Part shown: positions 21,706 through 31,330 of the stretch, one piece after another
Layout of the letters: every line of letters starts with the position of its first letter
Numbering within the stretch: the first letter of the stretch is position 1
Assembly: GCA_014529385.2 (NCBI GenBank)
Contig: CM043966.1
Location: 90,098,587-90,162,586 of the forward strand
Length of the DNA stretch: 64,000 nucleotides
Source: Adiantum capillus-veneris
Taxonomy: Eukaryota; Streptophyta; Polypodiopsida; Polypodiales; Pteridaceae
Reading direction: 5' to 3'
Program-made: the position numbers and the translations under genes
The notes under the pieces: generated by a model
Databases searched by the model: none
The model's input: the letters and a program-made list of their open reading frames with translations, nothing else
What the model was told of the DNA's origin: nothing

Positions 21706-23383
21706 TCAGTCCACAAAGGGGAGTAAGCCCAAAGCTTTGCAGAAAGCTTCAAGCTTCTCACGAGACAATGCCTCTGTGAAAAGATCTGCAAGGTTGTCCT
21801 GTGTTGGCACATAAGCCAAGTTGATCTCTCCTACTGAGAGCCTCTCCCTGACGTAGTGGTAATGCACCTCAATGTGCTTTGTGCGAGCGCGAAAACATGG
21901 GTTCCTCACAACTACCAATGCGCTCTGACTGTCAATGTAGATAGTGTTGGCAGTGTCCTGTCCAACACCCAAATCAGCCATAAGGTGTCTAAGCCATACA
22001 CACTCAACCGTAGCTGTGAAGACTGCCCTGTACTCAGCCTCACAACTCGAAGTGGCCACAGTAGGTTGCTTCTTGCTCAACCATGATATACATGAACTCC
22101 CAAGCATGAAACAAAAAACACTTGTGGACACTCGCACGTCAAAACAACCAGCCCAATCTGAGTCCAAAAAAGCATGTAAGTCTGGCGGCATTGATCCCCC
22201 CTTGGGATAAAACAAGCCAAGATGTAAAGTGCCACTAAGGTATAAGAAAATCCTCTTGACAGCCTGCCAATGTTTATACCCTGGGCTATGCATAAATCTA
22301 CTGACCTATGAGACTACAAACTGAATATCCGCTCGTGTTGCATACATAAATGAGGCAGCCAACAGCAGTTTGGTAAAGAGTGACATCAGCAGGATCGCCA
22401 GCATCATGTAGACTCAACTTCAAACCTGTTTCCATGGGAGTGGCAATAGGTTTGCAATCCTCAAGTCCAAACTTACATAGCAATGTCTCTATGTAACTTT
22501 TCTGACACAAGGCAATACCACCATCACACTGCTTAAACTGTATACCCAAGTAATGATGCAACAGCCCCAAATCTTTCATCTTGAAAGTTGCATTCAAATC
22601 AGCCTTAAATTCAGCAATAGGTCTCTCATTTGGTCCAGTGATCAGCAAATCATCAACATAAAGAACCACAATGAGAAGTACATCACCCTCATGCTTTACA
22701 TACAATGTGATTTCTGTTGGACTGTTATGAAAGCCTCGTTTAACCAAATGAGCGTCAGCTTTCTCATACCAAGCACGAGGAGATTGCTTCAACCCATACA
22801 AAGCCTTGTTACATTTGCACACTTTGTCCTCTTGTCCTTTTATGACAAAACCGTGAGGCTGCGTTACATAAACTTCCTCAAATATGTCAACATTCAAGAA
22901 AGCAGTAACAATTTCTGATTGATGTACATCCCAACTAAAATGAGCTTCCAATGCACATAGAAAACGTACAGTAGTCATACGACAAGTGGGAGCAAAAGTC
23001 TCTTCATAATCTATGCCTTTTTGTTGTGCATAACCTTTTGCAACAAGTCGAGCCTTATGGTGATCAATCTCACCATCCGGCTTGCGTTTCAACTTGTAAA
23101 CCCACTTCGTACCAATGGCCTTTTTGCCAGGAGGCAAATCACATAAAGTCCATGTGTCATTTTCTATGAGTGCATCATATTCTGATTGCATGGCAGCCAT
23201 CCAATTTTTTGAATTATGTGTTTCATCAAAAGACAGAGTTTCCTCAACATCATGCAAGCTAGACACAGCCAAAGCATAACAATCTGATGCATAAGATGCA
23301 TGGCGAGAGCCTGAACGAGTACGACTAGACAAAGGTGCATCCAATTTACTGTCAGGCAAAGTGTACACCAGCCATTTTGGCAT
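21706..23383 (-). pseudogene. Copia C reverse transcriptase and RNase H
   Basis: The frame 22298-23383 (361 residues) holds K-A-R-L-V-A-K-G-Y-A-Q-Q-K-G, D-I-F-E-E-V-Y-V and Y-V-D-D-L-L-I-T-G, so RT motifs A to C are readable, though motif A reads S-E-I-V rather than S-D-I-V. A change near 22298 shifts the frame. 21706-22293 (195 residues) carries RNase H with L-D-S-D-W-A-G-C, S-C-E-A-E-Y-R-A and D-S-Q-S-A-L. The upstream integrase is mostly deleted. Confidence 0.9.
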
Positions 23384-23439
23384 ACCTCTAGCCTGCTCAT
23401 TTTCAGCCCTTCCTCATCAAGTGCATCATGTACATCTGC

Positions 23440-23600
23440 ATCAGTAATAGGCATGCATAAGCCTGTGCATGACAGGTGGTATTCCCCCCCTCGATCGGAA
23501 CGGAGGGTGCCCATAGTACATTTCGAGACATTTTCAGCCATAGCCAGAAATTTTTTGAAGCCAGGTAATGTGCTTTGTAGCACCACTATCGAAATACCAC
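23440..23600 (-). other. Copia C deletion junctions with templated filler
   Basis: Between the two deletions only about 85 bases of integrase sequence remain (roughly 23481-23564). At the first junction, 23454-23470 (17 bases TGCATAAGCCTGTGCAT) does not belong to the position. It is identical to 24419-24435 in the gag of the same copy, where the other copies have a different spelling. Confidence 0.75.
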
Positions 23601-24687
23601 ACACATAAATCTGCAGCAACTGACAAGCATGCATCATGGACATCAGGACTGTAAGTGCACTCTACGCTAAAAGCCCATTCTGCATCAACATCAGCATTAC
23701 AGTCTCCTTTCACAGAATACTCAACAATGGCTGCATTTGTAGTGGAACCAGCATTTGTAGTGGAACCACCCTCTTTCTTCTTAGCCACTTTGGCGTTCAA
23801 CTTAGGACAAGACTTGATCAAGTGATCATTAGCTTTACAATAATGGCAACGCATCTTCTTTTTGCCCTTGTCACTAGAATTTCCAAATGAATTGCTGCCA
23901 ACAGAAGCATTAGGAACAGAATTTTTGCCACTCGCAGCAGAACCATAAGAAGTGGCTGCATTGCTGTTACCACCCTTTCTTTAAGAAGCAATAAAAGCAT
24001 GTTCCACTGGATGCTGTCTAGTCCTAATTTTTCTAGAAAGTGACTCTTGCAACAGCAATGTGCATAATGCATCAAACTTGACAACTTCTGGATTTCCTTG
24101 GGTCATAAGTCTCCAAGTACTAGCAAAAGTCTGGTAAGAATTTGGTAAGGCATCAAGAACAGTCTGCACAAGGGAACTTTCTGAAATAACTTCACCTGCA
24201 GAAATAAGTTGCTCATTGATATCCTTGACACTAGCAAGGAAAGTGTCCATATCATCTTCCTCATGCATAATCTTTGACTCCAGCTCTTTACGCAGCAAAG
24301 CAAGTTTAGCCTCATTGCGGCTTGCATAAAGACCTGCTAGAATATCCCAAGCCTGTTTTGTAGATTTTGCTGAATGGATGTGAGGAACAATGGTGCACTT
24401 CATAGACAACGCAATCAATGCATAAGCCTGTGCATCCTTAACATCCCAACAAGCTTGTTTTGCCGTAGGCAAAACAACTCTAACAGCTGCAATCCTTGCA
24501 GCAAGACCTGCAACATCCTCAACATCGCCTACATCCTCAGAACCAGGACGTACATCAATGCCTGCACAATGTTCCAAACACCCTTTGACACAAAAACATG
24601 TTGCATCATATAAGCCCACATAGAGTAGTTTTCCTTGTCCTCAGCAGCAAACATCTTGAACACATCTGTGTTGTTGTTGTGAGTCAT
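23600..24687 (-). pseudogene. Copia C gag
   Basis: The start codon at 24687 opens M-T-H-N-N-N-T-D-V-F-K-M-F. The body 23981-24619 contains L-L-R-K-E-L-E-S-K-I-M-H-E-E-D and D-S-Y/N-S-Y-Q-T-F-A-S-T-W, and the knuckle C-H-Y-C-K-A-N-D-H-L-I-K-S-C lies near 23820-23860. A deletion near 24630 removes the L-D-G-D segment, and frameshifts near 24570 and 23985 break the frame. The end runs into the protease start W-Y-F-D-S-G-A-T-K-H-I-T at about 23580 and is truncated by the second deletion. Confidence 0.85.
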
Positions 24688-25047
24688 GGTAAATGCTGCA
24701 CCTGATGTGAAAATTGCCTGAAAATAGGAGAAATGAAGCGGGAACAACCTGTGCTATATAGCACAAATTGTAGAAGACTATAAGGCACCTGTTATGTAGA
24801 AAATGGCACTGACAGAAATTCTGCACAAAATGACGAAATAGCCTGTGCAGGACTACCTGTAGTGGAAACTGAGGCCGAAATGATCCCAAATCAAAATTCT
24901 AAGCAGACCAAGCTCTACAAGCTTGCCCAAAATATTTTGCAACCTGCAAACGCTTGCCAAAGCACACTGAAATCAGAGAAAGTGAGCAGGCGTGTGCTGG
25001 AGCAGCTGGCGACTAAGCCCGCGACTAAGCCCGGGAGGACGTGACCT

Positions 25048-25060
25048 GCTCTGATACCAA
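25048..25060 (-). other. Copia C primer-binding site
   Basis: Minus-strand TTGGTATCAGAGC, canonical initiator Met tRNA complement. Confidence 0.92.
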
Positions 25061-25061
25061 T

Positions 25062-25287
25062 TGTTGGAATTAGGGTTGCAGAGAAACGCACACAGCTTGG
25101 AGAAGAGGATGGAAGCTCAAGGCACATAATAGAGTGTGTGTTACTTAGTGTGCAATGGAAAGATAGATAGCCCTAGAGTGATGGGCATTATACAATGCAC
25201 GGGGGAAAAAACCTCCTAAAGAGGGAAAAAATGCTCCGGCGGTCCTAGTGTGTTCACACACATCACTAACACATGTATATGGTAACA
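25062..25287 (-). repeat. Copia C 5' LTR
   Basis: 226 bp. One base is missing at the TATA-like GTATATAC, which reads GCATTATAC here, so promoter strength is doubtful. Confidence 0.93.
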
Positions 25288-25316
25288 AATTTTAAGAGGC
25301 TTTTGAATCCGTACTT

Positions 25317-25318
<2 letters not shown>

Positions 25319-25412
<94 letters not shown>
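25319..25412. repeat. (GT)n microsatellite
   Basis: About 47 uninterrupted GT units, 31 bases outside the right LTR of Copia C. It is the longest pure dinucleotide tract outside an LTR in the window. Confidence 0.95.
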
Positions 25413-25414
<2 letters not shown>

Positions 25415-25479
25415 CCGCCCTGTCCCAGAATCCATATACAATGGGTCGGTAGTAGGCCCATTGTGCATGGACCTACTAC

Positions 25480-26760
25480 CTAATTAGAGAGATGAGGTTA
25501 GAGCGTCTAAGTTGCAAGCCAAACCAGCCATTCCGAGAAATAGTCTTAATGATATTGTTGATTACGTCACTTCTCTTGAATCCATTAAGGCAAAATTTGT
25601 GTATAAGAAGCTTGATGTCTTCCCATGCTAAGAAGAAATTAGAGGAAGCATTGAGTGATGTCTGTTCTGAAGAGATGGAATATTTGTTTGGGGAAGTTAA
25701 GAGTGACCTCAGTAGAGTTTTTAACTAGCCAAAAGGGGTTACAGTGTATTTGGAGGAAGTTTGAACAGATTTTTTGTTTAGTTGCGCATATCGATTCAAA
25801 CTCTGAAAGTACAAGGTCAAGGCAAAGCGTGATATATTTAGTAATTTCAGTAAATATCCCATTCAAAGCATCCAATATCCATTTGAATTATGCTTATGAT
25901 GTTTATATGTGGGAAAAAGCACATGAAGCTTGATAGTCTTAAGAGAATACCCAAGATTAGAAAGATGCTTAGAGATCCTATTAGTAACCATATTAGGAGA
26001 ATGGTTTAGCACTATGAATTCCCTCCTAGATAATTGAGAGTGAGCCGCTTTCCAAGCCAAGTTTTTTCACATAAGAGTAGGACAATTGGAGATTTTATCA
26101 AGCCCTACTACAAACCAATTATGTGCAAATTTTTGAAATTCAACTCCGAGATGTGGTGTGATCCAAGTACTCTCAATGGACAGCCATTTGCATGGTACGA
26201 AAGAGATTTTTTGAAAAATATTGTTCAACAAGTTTAGTCAAGTCCAATAGGACTGTCTTCTCCAGTCAGAGAGTATTGACAAGGTCAATTCAGCAACTAA
26301 GTAAAGCTAATAGAGCAAGGTATGGGTTTTTTGGGAGATTAGGGATGTGATTCAGCCCTTTAGCCAATATTTTTTGCATTGTGGTGTCATTAATTAAATT
26401 AAGATCACAATTACAAACATGTTTGCCAAAATCTTTACAAAAAGTTTCATATTTATCACAAGCACATTCCGAGACAGTGTTGTGACGTAAAAAATCATTA
26501 CTATAAATAAGACTCTTGATAGGTTGCTAATACCTCCAGCCAATAAGCACATTATCAAGTATTTCATGATTGCCAAAAAGTAAGTAAAAGCACTCATAGA
26601 ATATTGGTTTGGGGTGAACTCGATTCAAAAGTTCATTTTGGAACACACGGTGTAAATAAATAAACTCCTTGGTCTCAGAGGTCTTCTTTGTAAGATGCAT
26701 CCTTCCACAAGGGCCAAAAGCAACCTGCACAATATAGATGATCATAAGTCAAGGAGGTGA
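25480..26760 (-). pseudogene. Penelope-like reverse transcriptase relic
   Basis: Read on the minus strand. At 26390-26470 there is C-A-C-D-K-Y-E-T-F-C followed by H-V-C-N-C-D-L-N-L-I-N, and at about 26341-26361 K-G-L-N-H-I-P. This is the cysteine-containing H-V-x-x-x-D-L block and K-G motif that precede the RT core in some Penelope-like and related retroelements. At 25870-25913 comes P-T-Y-K-H-H-K-H-N-S-N-G-Y, resembling the K-x-H-K...G-x-R template-grip region, and at 25646-25681 F-R-T-D-I-T-Q-C-F, resembling RT motif A (D-I-T-x-C-Y). Stops and frameshifts separate the pieces, and motif C (x-x-D-D) was not found. No ends or target duplication are visible. An upstream frame at 26817-27092 may be its N-terminus. 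A LINE or an undescribed RT class is the alternative. Confidence 0.5.
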
Positions 26761-26816
26761 CGGATGGGAGTATTTCTTCCTCCTCCCCTAGTAAAGCTAC
26801 GAGACTTTCCTCTGTT

Positions 26817-27092
26817 CTAATTGGAGGAATTACTGGGGGTTAAAAAACATGTGAACGAGTTATTGGGGGTGGTTAAAGAGTTAGGTCTTTTCAGTGAAGG
26901 GGAATCGTCATCTTCAATATAAGGCTTGAGTAGAATAGTGATAATTTTGACACCCTTATAGTTGGCATAAGTGGTCAGATATGTCCCTGGTTCATCGGAT
27001 TTGAGCTCTTTAAGGATATCTAGCATTAGCCCACGAAAAATATTAAAAGAAATTTGAGCAACCACTAATTGTTTGGCTTGGACTCCCAACAA
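26817..27092 (-). pseudogene. Unrecognised frame, possibly N-terminus of the RT relic
   Basis: A 91-residue minus-strand frame with a hydrophilic middle and a Ser/Asn/Thr-rich end (S-L-T-T-P-N-N-S-F). I do not recognise the family. It lies about 60 bases upstream of, and on the same strand as, the Penelope-like relic, so it may be its degraded N-terminal part. It could also be unrelated. Confidence 0.25.
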
Positions 27093-27147
27093 AGAACAGA
27101 TGAGGGATAAATGAAAGTCTGTTGGTTTCTCGGGAAAAAGTTGGTCA

Positions 27148-27372
27148 TGTTACCATTTGCATGTGGTAGTGATGTGTGTGAACACACTAGGACCGCCGGG
27201 GCATTTTTCCCTCCTTAGGAGGTTTTTTCCCCCGTGCATTATATATACGCCATCACTCTAGGGCTATCTATCTTTCCATTGCACACTAAGTAATACACTC
27301 TCTGTTGTGTGCCTTGAGCTTCCTTCGTCTTCTCCAAGCTCTGTGCCTTTCCTTGCAATGCTAATTTCAACA
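27148..27372 (+). repeat. Copia D 5' LTR
   Basis: 225 bp, TGTTACC to TTCAACA. Several substitutions relative to the A/E/J LTRs. The TATA-like region reads TTATATATACG. Confidence 0.93.
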
Positions 27373-27373
27373 A

Positions 27374-27386
27374 TTGGTATCAGAGC
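27374..27386 (+). other. Copia D primer-binding site
   Basis: TTGGTATCAGAGC one base after the LTR, complementary to initiator Met tRNA. Confidence 0.92.
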
Positions 27387-27730
27387 AGGTCACGTCCTCC
27401 CGTGCTTAGTCGCCAGCGTCCCTAGAACACCCCTACTCGTTTTCTCAAATTTCAACGAGCTTTGGTGAACGTCAACAGGTCGACAAAAAAATTGGGTAAG
27501 CTTGTAGAGCTTGGTCTGCTCAAAATTTCATTTCGGGCCGACCTCTGTTTCCACTACAGCCAGGTTTGCACAGCAAATTTTACCATTTTGTGCAATTTTT
27601 TTGTCAATGCCAATTACTGCATAATAGGTCTCCATACAGTCTACTGCGGGTTGTGCTATATAGCACGTGCTGGTCTCACTCAATTTTTCCTCATTTCGGG
27701 CAGTTTTCACATTAGGTGCAGGCATTTTCC

Positions 27731-28755
27731 ATGGCTGACAACAACACGGATGTGTTCAAGATGTTTGTTGTTGAGAACATATTGGATGGGGACAATTACC
27801 CTATGTGGGCTTACATGATGCAACATGTACTTGTATCAAAGGGAGTTTGGAACATTGTGGAGGGCATTGATATATGTCTTGGTACTGTGGATGCAAGCGA
27901 TGTTGAGGATGCTCCAGGTTTTGCCTACGGCTAAGCAAGCTTGTTGGGATGTAAGAGGTGCACAGGCTCATATATTGATTGCATTTTTTGTGAAGCGCAC
28001 TATCACTCCTCACATCCGTTCAGCAAAATTTGCAAAATAAGCTTGGGATATTCTAGTAGGTCTTTATGCAAGCCACAATGAGGCTAAAATTTCTTTGCTG
28101 CGTAAAGAGCTGGAATTGAAGATTATGCATGAGGAAGATGAAATGGGCACTTTCCTTGCTGATGTCAAGGATGTTAATGACCAACTAATTTCTGCAGGAG
28201 AAGTCATTTCTGACAGTTCACTTGTGCAGATTGTTCTTGATGCTTTGCCAGATTCTTACCAGACTTTTGCTAGTACTTGGAGATTTATGACCCAAGGAAA
28301 TCCTGAAGTTGTCAAGTTTGATGCATTATGCACATTGCTGTTGCAAGAGTTACTTTCCAAAAAAAAACACGACTAGGCAGCGTGCAGTTGAATAGGCTTT
28401 TATTGCAGCTCAAAGAAAAGGTGGGAACAGCAATGTAACCACTTCTTGTGGTTCTGTTGCGAGTGGCAAAACTTCTGTTCCTAATGCTTCTACTGGCAGC
28501 ACTTCATCTGGCAATTTTGGTGATAAGGGCAAAAAGAAGATGCGTTGCCATTATTGTAAAGCTGATGATCACTTGATCAAGCAGTGTCCAAAATTGAAGG
28601 CAAAAGAGACTAAGAAGAAAGAGGTTGGATCCACTATAGGGTCCAATACAAGTGTAACAATTGTAGAGTCTTTTGTCAAAGAAGATTGTGATGTTGATGA
28701 TGCAGAATGGGCAGTTAGTGCAGAGTACACTTATGATCCTATTGTCCATGATGCA
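27731..28755 (+). pseudogene. Copia D gag
   Basis: The start codon at 27731 opens M-A-D-N-N-T-D-V-F-K-M-F. The frame runs to about 27934 and is then broken by a deletion in the D-A-S-D-V-E-D segment. It resumes in another frame to an amber-type stop near 28039 and again at 28095-28376 with M-H-E-E-D-E-M and S-Y-Q-T-F-A-S-T-W-R. The knuckle C-H-Y-C-K-A-D-D-H-L-I-K-Q-C lies at about 28543-28590. Run-length expansion of A at 28361-28367 shifts the frame. The codons differ from copies A, C, E and J more than those differ from each other. Confidence 0.85.
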
Positions 28756-29945
28756 TGTATGTCAGTTGCTGCAAATTCACATGTGTGGTATTTGATAGTG
28801 GTGCTACAAAGCACATTACCTCACATCATGATTTGTTTACCTCTATTGAGTATGTCCCTCATGGGAATACGGTGACTTGTGCCAACAATGCCTCTTATCT
28901 TGTTCAAGGAGTTGAAAAGATTGTGCTTACTGCTGCAAATGATAGTTCTTTCACACTTGTGGATGCATTGTATGTACCTGGAATCAAAAAGAACCTGTTG
29001 TCTATAATTGCACTTGTTAGACTTGGTCTTGTAGTCAAATTTGTCGATGAAAGATGTACAGTTCATGATCTCACTTTTGGTGATGAAATTGTTGCATCTG
29101 GCCTTTTGTTTCTTGGGCTGTATAAGCTCACTTTGCATGACAAGTGTGGACAAAATTTTACAAATGCAATTGCAAATTCAAGGGCTATTTCAGATGCAAA
29201 ACTATGGCATGCACGTTTTGGGCATCTGAATTTTGCCAGTTTGTTGCGTTTGCAAAATTTTGATATGGTTGCTTCTTTGTTGCCTCTTGAAGCACATTTC
29301 AAACATGTTTGTGAAGGTTGTATTTTGGGTGAAATGCAACGTGCTAAGTTTCCAAAGGATGGGTCAGTTCCTGCTACATGCAGATTGCAACTTGTGCATA
29401 GTGATGTTTGTGGGCCTATGCAAACTCCGTCCTTGGGAATTACTTGTACGTCGTGACTTTCATTAATGACTACTCCAGGCATGCATGGGTATATCTGTTA
29501 AAAGCTAAGTCCGAAGTGTTTATGTGCTTCAAGCAATTTCTTGCTATGGTTGAAAATGTATCAAAATGTACTATGGACACCCTCTGTTCCGATCAAGGGG
29601 GGGAGTATATGTCTCATGAATTTAATGCATTTCTGGCTAATCGTGGGATAAAACACCAATGTATAGTGTCGTATACGCCTCAACAAAATGGTGTTGCTGA
29701 GAGGAAAAAAAGGTCTCTTATGGAAATGACACGATGTATGGTCAAGAGTCAAGTTTTACCACATTCGTTTTGGCCCGAGGTTGTGATGTGTGCCACTTAT
29801 GTACTCAACAAGTGTCCTACAAAAGTGTTGCAGTCTATGACTCCATATGAAGCATGGCATTACAAAAATCCATCCATTGAGCACATGCGTGTTTTTGGCT
29901 ATTTGGGTTATGAGTGCCACAAGCACAGCGCAAAAAATTGGATGA
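28756..29945 (+). pseudogene. Copia D protease and integrase, truncated by element E
   Basis: 28755-29456 carries the protease strand D-S-G-A-T-K-H-I-T and the zinc region W-H-A-R-F-G-H with C-E-G-C. 29408-29945 carries the integrase core with F-I-N-D-Y-S-R, C-S-D-Q-G-G-E-Y and Y-T-P-Q-Q-N-G-V-A-E-R-K. The D-R-G-G seen in the other copies reads D-Q-G-G here. A 1-base loss near 28790 shifts the frame in the W-Y-F-D-S segment, and another lies near 29445. The block ends at the E insertion site within K-L-D-D-K. Confidence 0.88.
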
Positions 29946-30172
29946 TGTTACCATATACATGTGGTACTAATGTGTGTGAACACACTAGGACCTCCGGGGC
30001 ATTTTTTCCCTCTTTAGGAGGTTTTTTCCCCCGTGCATTGTATATACACCCATCACTCTAGGGCTATCTATCTTTCAATTACACACTAAGTAACACACTC
30101 TCTATTGTGTGCCTTGAGCTTCCTTCGTCTTCTCCAAGCTGTGTGCGTTTCTCTGCAACCCTAATTCCAACA
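29946..30172 (+). repeat. Copia E 5' LTR
   Basis: 227 bp, TGTTACC to CCAACA. The primer site that follows (30174-30186) reads TTGCTATCAGAGC, one mismatch from the initiator tRNA complement. Confidence 0.94.
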
Positions 30173-30443
30173 ATTGCTATCAGAGCAGGTCACGTCCTCC
30201 CGGGCTTAGTCGCCAGCTGCTCCAGCACACGCCTGCTCACTTTCTCCGATTTCAGTGAGCTTTGCAAGCGTTCCCCATTTGCAAGTGAGCTATTTCGTCA
30301 TTTTGTGCAGAATTTCTGTCAATGCCCTTTTCTGCATAACAGGTGCCTTATAGTCTTCTACGGTTTGTGCTATATAGCACAGGTTGTTCCCGCTCCGTTT
30401 CTCCTATTTTCGGGCAGTTTTCACATCAGGTGCAGCATTTACT

Positions 30444-31330
30444 ATGGCTGACAACAACAACACAGATGTGTTCAAGATGTTTGCTGCTGAGGACAGGTTG
30501 GATGGGGACAACTACCCTATGTGGGCTTATATGATGCAACATGTTCTTGTGTCAAAGGGTGTCTGGAACATTGTGCAGGGCATTAATGTACGTCCTGGTT
30601 CTGAGGATGTAGGCGATGTTGAGGATGTTGCAGGTCTTGCTGCAAGGATTGCAGCTGGTAGAGTTGTTTTGCCTGCGGCAGAACAAGCTCTTTGGGATGT
30701 TAAGGATGCACAGGCTCATGCATTGATAGCGTTGTCTGTGAAGCGCACCATTGTTCCTCACATCCATTCACAAAATTCGCAAAACAGGCTTGGGATATTC
30801 TAGCAGGTCTTTATGCAAGCCGCAATGAGGCTAAAATTGCTTTGCTGCGTAAAGAGCTGGAGTCGAAGATTATGCATGAGGAAGATGATATGGACACTTT
30901 CCTTGCTAGTGTCAAGGATATCAATGAGCAACTTATTTCTGCAGGTGAAGTTATTTCAGACAGTTCCCTTGTGCAAACTGTTCTTGATGCCTTACCAGAT
31001 TCTTACCAGACTTTTGCTAGTACTTGGAGACTTATGACCCAAGGAAATCCAGAAGTTGTCAAGTTTGATGCATTATGCACATTGTTGTTGCAAGAGTCAC
31101 TTTCCAGAAAAAACAAGACTAGACAACGTGCAGTTGAACAGGCTTTTATTGCTTCTCAAAGAAAGGGTGGTAACAGCAATGCATCCACTTCTTATGGTTC
31201 TTCTACGAGTGGCAAAAATTCTGTTCCTAATGCTTCTGCTGGCAGCAATTCGTATGGAAATTATGGTGATAAGGGCAAAAAGAAGATGCGTTGCCATTAT
31301 TGTAAAGCCAATGACACTTGATCAAGTCGT
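30444..31330 (+). pseudogene. Copia E gag
   Basis: The start codon at 30444 opens M-A-D-N-N-N-T-D-V-F-K-M-F-A-A-E-D-R. The first frame reaches about 30770, where a base loss in the H-I-H-S segment shifts it. 30842-31321 continues with L-L-R-K-E-L-E-S-K-I and S-Y-Q-T-F-A-S-T-W to the knuckle C-H-Y-C-K-A-N-D. There one missing base breaks the fourth metal-ligand half of the CCHC motif at about 31313. Otherwise the sequence is close to J. Confidence 0.9.

Larger units (their letters stand above)
21404..25287 (-). mobile_element. Copia element C, internally deleted
   Basis: The LTRs at 21404-21630 and 25062-25287 are flanked by an exact target duplication AATTT (21399-21403 and 25288-25292). The copy is 3884 bp against about 5180 bp for copy J. 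Two internal deletions account for most of the loss: about 620 bp near 23450 (linker and integrase end) and about 705 bp near 23564 (integrase core and protease). The LTRs differ at roughly 17 sites by eye, the most of any complete copy here. Both LTRs share the variant GAGTGTGTGTTACT, confirming that they are a pair. Confidence 0.95.

Noticed and set aside
30107-30451. 114-residue frame spanning the E 5' LTR and leader
   Set aside because: It crosses the LTR, primer site and leader, so it is a non-coding shadow. Similar frames occur in A, C and J.
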